From Bacteroidales bacterium (lineage in GTDB: Bacteria > Bacteroidota > Bacteroidia > Bacteroidales > UBA12077), in contig JAEINU010000002.1 of NCBI GenBank assembly GCA_016342685.1, forward strand, positions 701,085 through 765,084: a stretch of 64,000 nucleotides of DNA, read 5' to 3'. The position numbers and the translations under genes are program-made. The notes under the pieces were generated by a model. That model searched no databases and was not told where the DNA came from. It saw only the letters and a program-made list of their open reading frames with translations. The number at the start of each line of letters is the position of its first letter. Position 1 is the first letter of the stretch. Below, piece after piece: positions 37,191 through 45,201 of this stretch.

Positions 37191-37661
37191 ATGAAGATTA
37201 ATCTTATAGTTATTAGCCTTATCATCTCTTTGCTGGGATTTACACATTCATCGTTTGGACAAAATTGTCATGAATTTCACAAATCGAAGAATTGTAAAGT
37301 TGAAGATACTGATGGATTCAAACTAAGCAGCTTATCAAGAAGCCATAACTTACTTGTTGGCAAAACAATAACTTATGAAGTTGTAATGTACGGACAAAAG
37401 GAAATGATTGTTCAATGCTGCACTGAGGATGAATATTACCCACTTCGTTTTAAATTAATCAGTTCAATAAATGGTGATGTAATCTACGATAACAAATATG
37501 ATAATTATATAAATTCAATTAACTTATCCTTAGATAGAACAGAGCTTATTTCTATTGAAATTACACTCGTTTCGACAGATAAAAACAAAAGTATATATGA
37601 AGGAACAAAGGCGTGTATTGGACTCGCCATTTATACAGAAGTAGCAAAAGTAAGGCAATAA
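37191..37661 (+). CDS. Small secreted Cys-rich protein, family A copy 3
   Basis: 156 residues, signal peptide ending near 'HSSFGQ', mature start 'NCHEFHKSKNCKVEDTDGFK'. It shares with copy 2 the segments 'LSSLSRSHNLLVGKTITYEV', 'CCTEDEYYPLRF', 'VIYDNKYDNYI' and 'CIGLAIY'. It lies 47 bases after copy 2 and is followed by a strong terminator, so 35852-37661 forms a three-gene unit. Function unknown; the disulphide-capable, single-domain layout fits an envelope or secreted binding protein. Confidence 0.75.
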   Translation: MKINLIVISLIISLLGFTHSSFGQNCHEFHKSKNCKVEDTDGFKLSSLSRSHNLLVGKTITYEVVMYGQKEMIVQCCTEDEYYPLRFKLISSINGDVIYDNKYDNYINSINLSLDRTELISIEITLVSTDKNKSIYEGTKACIGLAIYTEVAKVRQ

Positions 37662-37674
37662 CTAAATACAATAT

Positions 37675-37709
37675 AAAAAAGGTGCTGCCAATTTATGACA
37701 GCACCTTTT
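37675..37709. terminator. Bidirectional intrinsic terminator
   Basis: GGTGCTG (37681-37687) pairs with CAGCACC (37699-37705), with an A-run before and TTTT after. It serves the plus-strand secreted-protein unit and the convergent GH109 gene. Confidence 0.85.
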
Positions 37710-37726
37710 CATTTTACAAACATAAT

Positions 37727-39118
37727 TTAATCGGTATAATAAGTTACTGTATTCAATTTCTTCCAAGCTCCTCTGGTAAAATCAGGAACTTTAATCGGCA
37801 TACTCTCATGCTCAACTGAAAATCTCGACAATTCAATAATCGCCGACCATTCCGCAGCATCGTAAACATCCTGATCTAACGGCAATCCATTTCTTAAACA
37901 ATAGATTAAACGATAATCCATTATAAAATCCATTCCACCGTGTCCGCCAACTTCTTTAGCTTTTGCGCCAACTTCCTTTGTAATTGGATGCTCATATTCC
38001 TTTAACAATTTCTCCATTTCTTCATCCGATAAGAAGCTGTGTGCATCTGGATCTAAAGCAATTCCTTTTTTAGGCCACTTTCGAGCAAAACCTTTTGTTC
38101 CACTTACCAAATGAATTCTACTATATGGTCTTGGACTTGTAACATCATGCTGAATCATTATGGTTTTTCCATTTTGGGTTTTAACCAATGTGGTATTCAT
38201 ATCTCCTTTTTTATAATCAGCTTTTGCATAATCGGATTCTTCGCCAAACTTTTCTTTTGCATACGCCGACATTCCAAACTGATTAGTTGACATTGAAGTA
38301 AGGTAATTCATTTTATCGCCACGATGAATATTCATTATATGACAAATTGGTCCAAAACCATGTGTTGGATATGTATTACCATCTTCTTCTTCGAGATGTT
38401 TTAAACGCCACATATTCCAATATCCACCATCTTCTTTAAAATTTAACCAGCGTAAATCGTGAATGTATGCACCTTCGCCATGAATAATCTCTCCAAACAA
38501 TCCTTTTTGAGCCATATTTAAAGTTGCCATTTCGAAAAAATCGTAGTTGCAATTCTCTAACTGCATGCAATGTTTTTGTGTTTTTTCAGCAGTATTAACC
38601 AATTGCCAACATTCATCAATTGTAAGTGCCGCAGGAACTTCTGTTGCAACATGTTTACCATGTTCCATTGCATAAACAGCTATTGGAGTATGTAAATCCC
38701 AATGTGTACACACATAAATTAAATCAATATCGTCTCGTTCACAAATTTCTTTCCAAGATAAAGAGTCTGTATATTCATCGGCAAGGGGTTTGCCTGCTTC
38801 TCTTAGTATTTCCTGTGCTCTTTTAACATTCTCTGGAACAACATCGCACAATGCAACAACTTTTGCACCTTCGATAAAATTGTAACGATAAACAGCTCCA
38901 GAACCACGCATTCCAAGTCCTATAATTGCCATACGAACTGTATCGATAGGTTCGCAACGCAATTCAATAACATCTTTTTGCCCTTCTACACGAGCAGGCT
39001 CCTCGAAGATTTGTTGCGCTCCTAATGAGTTGTTATCTCCTTTATCTGAGATACTGCAAGAAGTAATTCCTAGAATACTTAAAGCAATTAAATTAAAAAT
39101 TAATATAATTTTTTTCAT
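37727..39118 (-). CDS. GH109 alpha-N-acetylgalactosaminidase-type lipoprotein (Gfo/Idh/MocA fold)
   Basis: 463 residues. Family GH109 removes terminal alpha-GalNAc by an NAD-dependent redox mechanism and is common in Bacteroidota that use mucin or other glycans. Evidence: the Rossmann motif 'IGLGMRGSGAVYRY', then family phrases 'THWDLHTPIAVYAMEHGKH', 'LENCNYDFFEMATLNMA', 'GAYIHDLRWLNF', 'YPTHGFGPICHIMNIHRGD' and 'GGHGGMDFIMDYRLIYCLR'. The N-terminus is a lipoprotein signal with lipobox 'ITSC' (Cys about 21) and no twin-arginine motif, although the enzyme needs bound NAD. It follows a NahK-like kinase by 31 bases, forming a release-and-phosphorylate pair for amino sugars. Confidence 0.9.
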   Translation of the reverse strand: MKKIILIFNLIALSILGITSCSISDKGDNNSLGAQQIFEEPARVEGQKDVIELRCEPIDTVRMAIIGLGMRGSGAVYRYNFIEGAKVVALCDVVPENVKRAQEILREAGKPLADEYTDSLSWKEICERDDIDLIYVCTHWDLHTPIAVYAMEHGKHVATEVPAALTIDECWQLVNTAEKTQKHCMQLENCNYDFFEMATLNMAQKGLFGEIIHGEGAYIHDLRWLNFKEDGGYWNMWRLKHLEEEDGNTYPTHGFGPICHIMNIHRGDKMNYLTSMSTNQFGMSAYAKEKFGEESDYAKADYKKGDMNTTLVKTQNGKTIMIQHDVTSPRPYSRIHLVSGTKGFARKWPKKGIALDPDAHSFLSDEEMEKLLKEYEHPITKEVGAKAKEVGGHGGMDFIMDYRLIYCLRNGLPLDQDVYDAAEWSAIIELSRFSVEHESMPIKVPDFTRGAWKKLNTVTYYTD

Positions 39119-39149
39119 GGTATAATTGTTAGGTTTAACTTATTCTTTC

Positions 39150-40211
39150 TTAATTTATATCTTTAATTATCTGTTTCATTTTATCCTGATTCTGCTCCAT
39201 TTGTTCAATTAGGCGTTTTTGAACCAAACTCCGCACTAGATTATGATTATCAAAATTTGTTTTATAATATATATCTCCGTTCAAAAAATCTGCTAGAAAT
39301 CGAATTCCCATAATATAGGTCATAAGAATTGGCGATTTAAAAAGCAATTCCTTCTCCTTCTGATTTAAGATTGACCTTGTTTGTTGCAAATATCCTTTTG
39401 CAAAAGACTCAAATGCTTCAATATTAAAATTTACCAATTCCAGATTTTGTTCATCTTCAGCCGCCGTATTTGTTAAAGTTCGAACAGCATCCCCAAAATC
39501 GTTCAACACAACACCAGGTCCAACTGTATCTAGATCAATAACAGCAATTGCCTTTTCATCTTTAAATAATAAATTATTGATCTTCGTATCGTTATGGACA
39601 ACTCTAAGCGGAATTTCTGAATTGCCAATCAGTTTTTCAATTTCGAGTAAGGATTTTACTCTTTTTAAATAAAAATCTATAATATCTTGAACCGACACTA
39701 ACCTATTAACAACATTAGATTTAATCGCATCATTTAATTGATTAATTCGATTCGACAATTTATGGAAATCCTTTATTGCTTCTTTAAATTCTGATGTATC
39801 AAGCTGCGAACAAGCACCTAAAAACCATCCGTATCCTTTTCCAGCTTCAAAGGCCTGATTTTCATTTTCAAGAACTTCAATAGAATAGGAATCCTTAATA
39901 AAATTCATCATTCTCCAAGCTTCGCCATCCTCATCAATATATAAATGAGATTTTGAATTTCGTCCTACTAATTCAGGAACTTCAATATTCTGTTTTTGCG
40001 AATAAAGATGACTTTGAATCTTTAAATGATTTTGAATTAAATCATTGGGAGAAGTAAATACATTGGTATTTATTCTTTGCAGAATATACTCTTGGGAAAT
40101 ACCATCAAGTTTTACTTTGTAAGTTGAGTTTATATGCCCATTACCAAATATTGAAACATCGCTAACTCGTTTTGAAGGAAAATATTGATTTATTATATAC
40201 TTTAAATCCAT
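39150..40211 (-). CDS. N-acetylhexosamine 1-kinase-like (APH-fold) kinase
   Basis: 353-residue cytoplasmic kinase of the aminoglycoside-phosphotransferase fold. It opens with 'IFGNGHINSTYKV', the pattern of NahK, and has 'YILQRIN', the catalytic 'RVVHNDTKINNLLF' (Brenner-type HxDxxxxN) and metal-binding 'AVIDLDTVGPG'. NahK phosphorylates GalNAc or GlcNAc at C1. Pairing with GH109 makes GalNAc the likely substrate here, which is inference. A -7 box TATATTTG lies 31 bases upstream, so this gene leads the two-gene operon. Other APH-type sugar or choline kinases remain possible. Confidence 0.8.
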   Translation of the reverse strand: MDLKYIINQYFPSKRVSDVSIFGNGHINSTYKVKLDGISQEYILQRINTNVFTSPNDLIQNHLKIQSHLYSQKQNIEVPELVGRNSKSHLYIDEDGEAWRMMNFIKDSYSIEVLENENQAFEAGKGYGWFLGACSQLDTSEFKEAIKDFHKLSNRINQLNDAIKSNVVNRLVSVQDIIDFYLKRVKSLLEIEKLIGNSEIPLRVVHNDTKINNLLFKDEKAIAVIDLDTVGPGVVLNDFGDAVRTLTNTAAEDEQNLELVNFNIEAFESFAKGYLQQTRSILNQKEKELLFKSPILMTYIMGIRFLADFLNGDIYYKTNFDNHNLVRSLVQKRLIEQMEQNQDKMKQIIKDIN

Positions 40212-40241
40212 GATTTTTGTTTATTGGCTAAAAATACAATT

Positions 40242-40249
40242 CAAATATA
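40242..40249 (-). promoter_or_regulatory. -7 promoter box for the kinase-GH109 operon
   Basis: TATATTTG on the minus strand matches TAnnTTTG and lies 31-38 bases before the ATG at 40211. No convincing -33 TTG was found at 19-23 bases. Confidence 0.4.
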
Positions 40250-40283
40250 TTATTTTCAATAACAATTATCATCTGTATAAAAA

Positions 40284-40297
40284 TTTATTCGAATAAA
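40284..40297. promoter_or_regulatory. Perfect 14-base palindrome in the divergent intergenic region
   Basis: TTTATTC-GAATAAA, a perfect palindrome between the kinase gene (minus) and the peroxiredoxin gene (plus). It lies about 35 bases upstream of the kinase -7 box and about 90 upstream of the peroxiredoxin promoter. It could be an operator; AT-rich chance occurrence is possible. Confidence 0.3.
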
Positions 40298-40384
40298 CTA
40301 CCACAATACCATTCTAAAAATCAAAAACTTAGATTTATTTTCTTTTAAAGAGTAAAGTTTTGTTGAAAAAAACACAAAATAAGC

Positions 40385-40415
40385 TTGTCAGTTTTTTGTT
40401 TTTATTATACTTTTG
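40385..40415 (+). promoter_or_regulatory. Promoter of the peroxiredoxin gene
   Basis: -33 TTG (40385-40387), 20-base spacer, -7 TACTTTTG (40408-40415): a textbook Bacteroidota promoter. The predicted start near 40422 gives a leader of about 55 bases. Confidence 0.7.
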
Positions 40416-40477
40416 TACTCGTTACATTTTTGTAATCTACATAAAGAAAAGAATTTAATAATTATAAAAACAAAAAA

Positions 40478-41116
40478 ATGGAAACTTTAATTGGTAAAAA
40501 AGCGCCTGCATTTAAGGCAACAGCAGTAGTAAAAGGAAATCAAATTGTAGAAAATTTCTCGTTAGAGCAATTCGAAGGTAAAAAGGATGTAATCTTTTTC
40601 TTTTATCCTTTAGACTTCACTTTTGTATGCCCTACTGAGTTATTGGCATTTCAAAGAAAAATTGCTGAATTCGAAAAACGAAATGTCGCTGTAGTTGGCT
40701 GTTCAATCGATTCAGAATTCTCACACTTAGCATGGTTACAAACCGATTTAAATAAAGGAGGTATTAAAGGAGTTGAATATCCAATAGTATCAGATTTATC
40801 GAAAACTATAGCAGAAAACTACGGTGTTTTAGCTGGAGAATATGATTATAATGAAGATGGAACTGTTAAATTTAATGGAGCTCCTGTTGCATATCGTGGA
40901 TTATTCTTAATCGACAAAAACGGAGTTGTTCGTCATTCAGTTATTAATGATCTTCCTTTAGGACGAAGCATTGATGAAGCAATTAGAACAGTTGATGCAT
41001 TGCAACATTTCGAAAAACACGGCGAAGTTTGCCCAGCCGATTGGAAAGAAGGCGCTGATGCAATGACAGCAACTCACGAAGGTGTTTCTGAATATTTAGC
41101 TACACATCAAAACTAA
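40478..41116 (+). CDS. Typical 2-Cys peroxiredoxin (AhpC/TSA family)
   Basis: 212-residue thiol peroxidase that reduces H2O2 and organic peroxides in the cytoplasm. Peroxidatic Cys51 sits in 'FYPLDFTFVCPTE' and the resolving Cys at about 185 in 'HGEVCPADW', the typical Prx1/AhpC arrangement. The expected active-site Thr (in PTE) and Arg ('GLFLIDKNGVVRH' region) are present. No dedicated AhpF reductase gene is adjacent. It is followed after 39 bases by superoxide reductase, which makes peroxide, so the pair works in sequence. It has its own clear promoter. Confidence 0.95.
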   Translation: METLIGKKAPAFKATAVVKGNQIVENFSLEQFEGKKDVIFFFYPLDFTFVCPTELLAFQRKIAEFEKRNVAVVGCSIDSEFSHLAWLQTDLNKGGIKGVEYPIVSDLSKTIAENYGVLAGEYDYNEDGTVKFNGAPVAYRGLFLIDKNGVVRHSVINDLPLGRSIDEAIRTVDALQHFEKHGEVCPADWKEGADAMTATHEGVSEYLATHQN

Positions 41117-41155
41117 CATTCAAATCGAAACCTAAATAACAATAAACCAGATAAT

Positions 41156-41533
41156 ATGAAAATTAATAAATACGAAGATATCTCGCAAATTGATAGAGAA
41201 TCGAAAAAGGATTATATAGATAGACATTCCGCTTTTGTACATTGTGAAAAAAGTGCGAAAAAAGAAGAAAAATTTAAAGTAAAAGTAAAAGTTGGTGATG
41301 AGTATCAACATCCTGATGTACCAGATCATTTTATCTCGTGGGTACAATTATGGAATGGAGAAAAAATGCTTGCCCAAGCTAACTTTACTGAAGGTGCACT
41401 TGGTGGTGTTTCAGGAAATCAAGAAATTGATTTTTATATTATACCACAAAAGAACCTTAAGTTAACAGCCCAAGCTTTTTGCACTAAGCATGGTTTATGG
41501 CAGAGCAACGAAGTTATTGTTGAAGTAAACTAA
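41156..41533 (+). CDS. Superoxide reductase (neelaredoxin-type, single iron centre)
   Basis: 125 residues. It reduces superoxide to H2O2 without producing O2, a strategy of anaerobes. The non-haem iron ligands are recognisable: His24 (in 'DRHSAF'), His52 and His58 ('HPDVPDHFISW'), Cys109 and His112 ('CTKHGLW'), with correct spacing to the known His4Cys site. There is no N-terminal desulforedoxin domain, so it is the one-iron form. The usual Glu-Lys before the first His is Asp-Arg here. It lies directly downstream of peroxiredoxin and ahead of a terminator. Confidence 0.9.
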   Translation: MKINKYEDISQIDRESKKDYIDRHSAFVHCEKSAKKEEKFKVKVKVGDEYQHPDVPDHFISWVQLWNGEKMLAQANFTEGALGGVSGNQEIDFYIIPQKNLKLTAQAFCTKHGLWQSNEVIVEVN

Positions 41534-41550
41534 AAAACAATATCATTTAT

Positions 41551-41587
41551 AAGCCTGGCTATAGAGTCAGGCTTATTTTCTTTTTAA
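41551..41587 (+). terminator. Terminator of the peroxiredoxin-superoxide reductase unit
   Basis: AAGCCTG (41551-41557) pairs with CAGGCTT (41568-41574), followed by a T-rich tract ATTTTCTTTTT. Confidence 0.8.
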
Positions 41588-41656
41588 CAAGTCGTTTTAA
41601 TGATTAAATCTTTTTTGTAACTTAACTTCTTGTAATTAATTAAAAATCTAAAGTGT

Positions 41657-41664
41657 TACCTTTG
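41657..41664 (+). promoter_or_regulatory. -7 promoter box of the DUF4492-cyd operon
   Basis: TACCTTTG matches TAnnTTTG, 25 bases before the ATG at 41690. A TTG at 41630-41632 is 24 bases upstream, slightly long for a -33 element. Confidence 0.5.
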
Positions 41665-41689
41665 TGTAATACTCGAATAAAGAATAAAC

Positions 41690-41917
41690 ATGACAGTTTT
41701 TAAAAAAATATTTAACTTTTATGTAGATGGATTTAAAAACCAAAGTAAATCGAGCAGAAAACTTTGGTTCATAATTCTTATAAAGTTATTTATCATGTTT
41801 GCTATTCTAAAAGTATTCTTCTTTAAGGATTTTCTAAAATCTAAAGAGCTTAACGAAAAAGAGAAATCAGAATATATTATTAATAACTTAACAAAACAGA
41901 ATGATGAACCAAATTGA
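41690..41917 (+). CDS. DUF4492 small membrane protein, cyd-associated
   Basis: 75 residues with one hydrophobic helix (about 28-46, 'WFIILIKLFIMFAILKVFFF') and a charged C-terminus. It matches the DUF4492 pattern ('FNFYVDGF' near the start), a family regularly found directly upstream of cydAB in Bacteroidota and some Campylobacterota. Its stop overlaps the start of cydA by 17 bases, so translation is probably coupled. A role in assembly or function of cytochrome bd is inferred from context only. Confidence 0.85.
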   Translation: MTVFKKIFNFYVDGFKNQSKSSRKLWFIILIKLFIMFAILKVFFFKDFLKSKELNEKEKSEYIINNLTKQNDEPN

Positions 41918-43436
41918 TTTATCGTTGGTAGATTGGTCAAGAGCTCAATTTGCCTTAACCGCAATTTATCATTGGCTATTTGTTCCTTTAACTTTAGGAC
42001 TATCGTTTATTGTGGCTTTTATGCACACAATTTATTACAGAACCGGCAAAAAGGAATGGGAAGTAATAACACGATTTTGGATGAAACTCTTTGGAATTAA
42101 TTTTGCCATAGGAGTTGCGACTGGAATTATATTGGAATTTGAGTTTGGTACTAACTGGTCTAATTATTCATGGTTTGTTGGCGATATTTTTGGAGCTCCA
42201 CTTGCGATTGAAGGAATTATGGCCTTTTTCTTAGAATCGACTTTTATTGCGGTAATGTTTTTTGGATGGAATAAGGTTAGTAAGAAATTCCATATGTTAT
42301 CATCATGGTTTGTTGCGTTTGGTTCAAACCTTTCTGCTTTGTGGATTTTAGTTGCTAATGCATGGATGCAAAATCCTGTTGGAATGCATTTTAATCCAGA
42401 AACTGCGCGAAATGAGATGCAGGATTTCTGGGCTATTTTGTTCTCACCTACTGCAGTTCATAAGTTCTTACATACGATTACTTCAAGTTATATTGTGGGT
42501 GCAATGTTTGTTATTGGTATTTCTGCTTGGTATATATTAAAAGGACGACATATTGTTTTTGCTCGAAAAAGTATTTTAATAGCAGCTGTATTCGGATTGG
42601 TTGCTTCGATATTTGTTGCTGCAACCGGCGATAATTCTGCATATGATGTAGCTCAACAACAACCAATGAAACTTGCTGCAATGGAAGGTTTATACGATGG
42701 TGAATCGAATGCGGGTCTTGTTGCTATTGGAGTTTTAACCCCCAATAAAGAACCAAACGATGAGAAAGATCCATTTGTATTTTCGTTAAAAATTCCAAAT
42801 TTACTTTCTGCTTTAGCCGAAAGAGATGTAAACGCATTTGTTCCTGGTGTTAACGACCTGGTTTATGGAAATTCAGAACAAAACATTCCTGCTGTTTCCG
42901 AAAGAATGGAAAACGGAAAGCTTTCTATTGAGCACCTTAGAAAATACAATGATTATAAAAAGGAAGGAAATGAAATTGAAGCAGCAAAATCATTAGAAAT
43001 ATTTGAAGAAAATTATAAAGATTTTGGATATGGATATATAGAAAAGCCTGAGGATATGGTTCCAAATGTTCCACTAACTTTCTATAGTTTTCATTTAATG
43101 GTTGGCTTAGGATTCCTATTTATTTTAATCTTTATTGTGACTTTGTATAATGTTTTTAATGATAAACTGAAAGATAAAAAATGGTTACTTCGGGCTCTAT
43201 TATGGAGTATTCCATTAACTTATATTGCATCTGAACTTGGATGGATTGTTGCCGAAGTTGGCCGACAGCCATGGACAATTCAAGATATACTTCCTGTTTC
43301 TATGTCAACATCTCATCTAAGTACATCTTCGGTGATGATTACGTTTGCCATGTTTGCAATTCTTTTTACAGTGCTTTTAATAGCCGAAGTAAGAATTATG
43401 CTTTATCAAATAAAATCGGGACCTAAAGACTTATAA
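41901..43436 (+). CDS. cydA: Cytochrome bd ubiquinol oxidase subunit I
   Basis: 511-residue membrane subunit carrying the haems of the high-affinity bd oxidase. Visible: the N-terminal 'RAQFALTAIYHWLFVPLTLG' with the haem-ligand His, the quinol-binding region after about residue 250, and the conserved 'VGRQPWTIQDILPV' motif. About nine hydrophobic helices are present. Two consecutive Met codons at 41901 and 41904 are both possible starts. It reduces O2 to water with quinol and, with the neighbouring superoxide reductase and flavodiiron genes, suggests oxygen scavenging by a largely anaerobic cell. Confidence 0.95.
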   Translation: MMNQIDLSLVDWSRAQFALTAIYHWLFVPLTLGLSFIVAFMHTIYYRTGKKEWEVITRFWMKLFGINFAIGVATGIILEFEFGTNWSNYSWFVGDIFGAPLAIEGIMAFFLESTFIAVMFFGWNKVSKKFHMLSSWFVAFGSNLSALWILVANAWMQNPVGMHFNPETARNEMQDFWAILFSPTAVHKFLHTITSSYIVGAMFVIGISAWYILKGRHIVFARKSILIAAVFGLVASIFVAATGDNSAYDVAQQQPMKLAAMEGLYDGESNAGLVAIGVLTPNKEPNDEKDPFVFSLKIPNLLSALAERDVNAFVPGVNDLVYGNSEQNIPAVSERMENGKLSIEHLRKYNDYKKEGNEIEAAKSLEIFEENYKDFGYGYIEKPEDMVPNVPLTFYSFHLMVGLGFLFILIFIVTLYNVFNDKLKDKKWLLRALLWSIPLTYIASELGWIVAEVGRQPWTIQDILPVSMSTSHLSTSSVMITFAMFAILFTVLLIAEVRIMLYQIKSGPKDL

Positions 43437-43438
43437 TT

Positions 43439-44596
43439 ATGTTTGAAAATTTATCACATTTAGCACTTCAGCAATATTGGTGGCTAATCATAGCAGTATT
43501 AGGAGCAATTTTAGTATTTATGATGTTTGTACAAGGTGGCCAAACATTAATAAGGCAAATTGCAGGCGACGAAACAGAACGATCGATGCTTATAAATACA
43601 ATTGGTAAAAAATGGGATTTAACATTTACAACTCTTGTAACTTTTGGTGGAGCATTTTTTGCTTCGTTCCCATTATTTTATTCAACGAGTTTTGGCGGAG
43701 CATACTGGGTTTGGACAATAATACTATTTAGTTTTATTATTCAAGCTGTATCATATGAGTTTAGAACAAAACCCGAAAACTTCTTAGGACAAAAAACGTA
43801 CGATACCTTTTTATTGATAAATGGTGTTTTAAGTACAATTCTTATTGGCGCAGCTGTTGGAACATTTTTTACAGGATCTGAATTCTCTGTTGATAAGATG
43901 AGAATAGCAGGAGGTGGTGAAAGCAATATAATTTCACAATGGGAAAATACAACTCGTGGACTTGAAGCTGCTTTGAACATTACCAACCTTGCTTTAGGAT
44001 TATCTGTATTTTTCTTAGCTCGTATTTTGGGTTTACTGTATTTTATGAACTCTATTAAAGATGAAAGTATTTTTGAGAAATCAAGAAAACATCTTTTATA
44101 CAATACCATTCCGTTCCTCGTATTCTTCTTGCTTTTTGTTGGATTAATCTTAACCAAAGATGGCTTTGCTGTAAATCCTGATACTAAGGAAGTTTTTATG
44201 GAATCGTTTAAATATTTGCATAATCTTATACAAATGCCATTGCTATTAATTCTTTTCCTTATTGGAGTTGTATTGGTATTAAATGGAATTTTTATGGGAT
44301 TTGTTAAGAAATCGATTTATGGCATTTGGTACACTGGAGCTGGAACAATGACTACAGTACTAGTTTTGTTTTTAATTGCTGGATATAACAATACATCTTT
44401 TTATCCATCAACATTCGATTTACAAAGCTCTTTAACCATTGAAAACAGCTCATCAAGCCATTATACTTTAACAGCAATGAGTTATGTTTCGTTAATGGTT
44501 CCATTTATCATTGCTTATATAGCATACGCATGGAAATCTTTAACTAACAAAAAGATCGACAGACAAGAAATTGAAACAACAATAGATAAATATTAA
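43439..44596 (+). CDS. cydB: Cytochrome bd ubiquinol oxidase subunit II
   Basis: 385-residue polytopic membrane protein, 2 bases after cydA. It starts 'LQQYWWLIIAVLGAILVFMM', includes 'FVQGGQTLI' and later 'FVKKSIYGIWYTGAGTMTTV' typical of Bacteroidota CydB. It is the non-haem partner that stabilises CydA. Length is normal. A short membrane peptide gene follows within 10 bases. Confidence 0.93.
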   Translation: MFENLSHLALQQYWWLIIAVLGAILVFMMFVQGGQTLIRQIAGDETERSMLINTIGKKWDLTFTTLVTFGGAFFASFPLFYSTSFGGAYWVWTIILFSFIIQAVSYEFRTKPENFLGQKTYDTFLLINGVLSTILIGAAVGTFFTGSEFSVDKMRIAGGGESNIISQWENTTRGLEAALNITNLALGLSVFFLARILGLLYFMNSIKDESIFEKSRKHLLYNTIPFLVFFLLFVGLILTKDGFAVNPDTKEVFMESFKYLHNLIQMPLLLILFLIGVVLVLNGIFMGFVKKSIYGIWYTGAGTMTTVLVLFLIAGYNNTSFYPSTFDLQSSLTIENSSSSHYTLTAMSYVSLMVPFIIAYIAYAWKSLTNKKIDRQEIETTIDKY

Positions 44597-44606
44597 ACCC
44601 TAGATC

Positions 44607-44717
44607 ATGGAATATTTAAGTTCAATACTTTGGTTTTTAAGCTGGCCGCTTGTAATTATAGCATCATTTAAGCTAGCATTATTCTTATTAAAGAAAAAAG
44701 AATTAATCGATAATTAA
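44607..44717 (+). CDS. 36-residue single-helix membrane peptide after cydB (CydX/CydS-like candidate)
   Basis: ATG at 44607 opens a 36-codon frame starting 'MEYLSSILWFLSWPLVIIAS' with one hydrophobic helix (about 6-28) and a Lys-rich tail 'LLKKKELIDN'. It lies 10 bases after the cydB stop, in the position of the small third subunit (CydX or CydS) of bd oxidases in other phyla. The sequence is not clearly CydX, so the role is inferred from position, length and topology. Confidence 0.6.
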   Translation: MEYLSSILWFLSWPLVIIASFKLALFLLKKKELIDN

Positions 44718-44746
44718 ACTGATTAGTAAAAGTTTAGGAGAGAATT

Positions 44747-45193
44747 ATGAAAGATATTGGCAAAGTGGATGAGTATCTTAGTGGCAAAGGAATAAAACCA
44801 TCTTATCAAAGAATTAAAGTTTTTGATTATTTATTGAATAACAAAACGCATCCTACAGTAGATAAAATTCACCAGGAATTAGTTGGTGAAATTCCTACAT
44901 TATCGAAAACTACAGTGTATAATACTCTGAAGTTGTTTCACGAAAAAGGAATTGTGCTGATTATCAATATTGAAGATAATGAAACACGATTTGATGCTGA
45001 CATATCTAATCATGGACATTTTAAATGTAAAAAGTGTGGTGAGATTTATGACTTTAATTTATCGGAAAATAATTTAAATTTGCCAGATCTTAAAACTTAT
45101 TCAATAGACGAACAACATATTTATTTAAAGGGTATTTGCCCAAAGTGTAAAGAATCAGTCAGCAGTATAGAGTCAACAGAAAGCAGTAAGTAA
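44747..45193 (+). CDS. Fur/PerR-family transcriptional repressor
   Basis: 148 residues. An N-terminal winged helix (about 8-85, 'PSYQRIKVFDYLLNNKTHPT' and 'LSKTTVYNTLKLFHEKG') is followed by a dimerisation and metal domain with 'HGHFKCKKCGEIYDF' and 'CPKCKE', the structural zinc site of four cysteines. PerR is more likely than Fur because it lies amid peroxide, superoxide and oxygen-defence genes, but the sequence alone does not decide. A rare AGGAG sits 6 bases before the ATG. The last 13 residues ('ESVSSIESTESSK') run into a low-complexity repeat that borders the next gene and may be a recently acquired tail. Confidence 0.88.
   Translation: MKDIGKVDEYLSGKGIKPSYQRIKVFDYLLNNKTHPTVDKIHQELVGEIPTLSKTTVYNTLKLFHEKGIVLIINIEDNETRFDADISNHGHFKCKKCGEIYDFNLSENNLNLPDLKTYSIDEQHIYLKGICPKCKESVSSIESTESSK
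45156..45190. repeat. Left low-complexity flank of the four-helix-bundle gene
   Basis: A run of CAGT/CAGCAGT/CAACAG-like words forms the 3' end of the fur/perR coding sequence and ends 11 bases before the four-helix-bundle ATG. Its style matches the right-hand repeat at 45584-45618, suggesting the two mark the edges of an inserted unit. Confidence 0.4.
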
Positions 45194-45201
45194 ATAATAA
45201 T

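Noticed and set aside
16899-37661. Possible genomic island carrying the kinase and exporter locus
   Set aside because: No integrase, transposase, tRNA or direct-repeat boundary is visible, and base composition looks like the rest of the window.
40454-40468. AT-rich near-palindrome before the peroxiredoxin ATG, considered as a PerR box
   Set aside because: It matches the PerR consensus poorly and such A/T strings are common in this DNA.
43741-44157. 138-codon open frame on the minus strand inside cydB
   Set aside because: It is antisense to a strongly conserved gene and resembles no protein.
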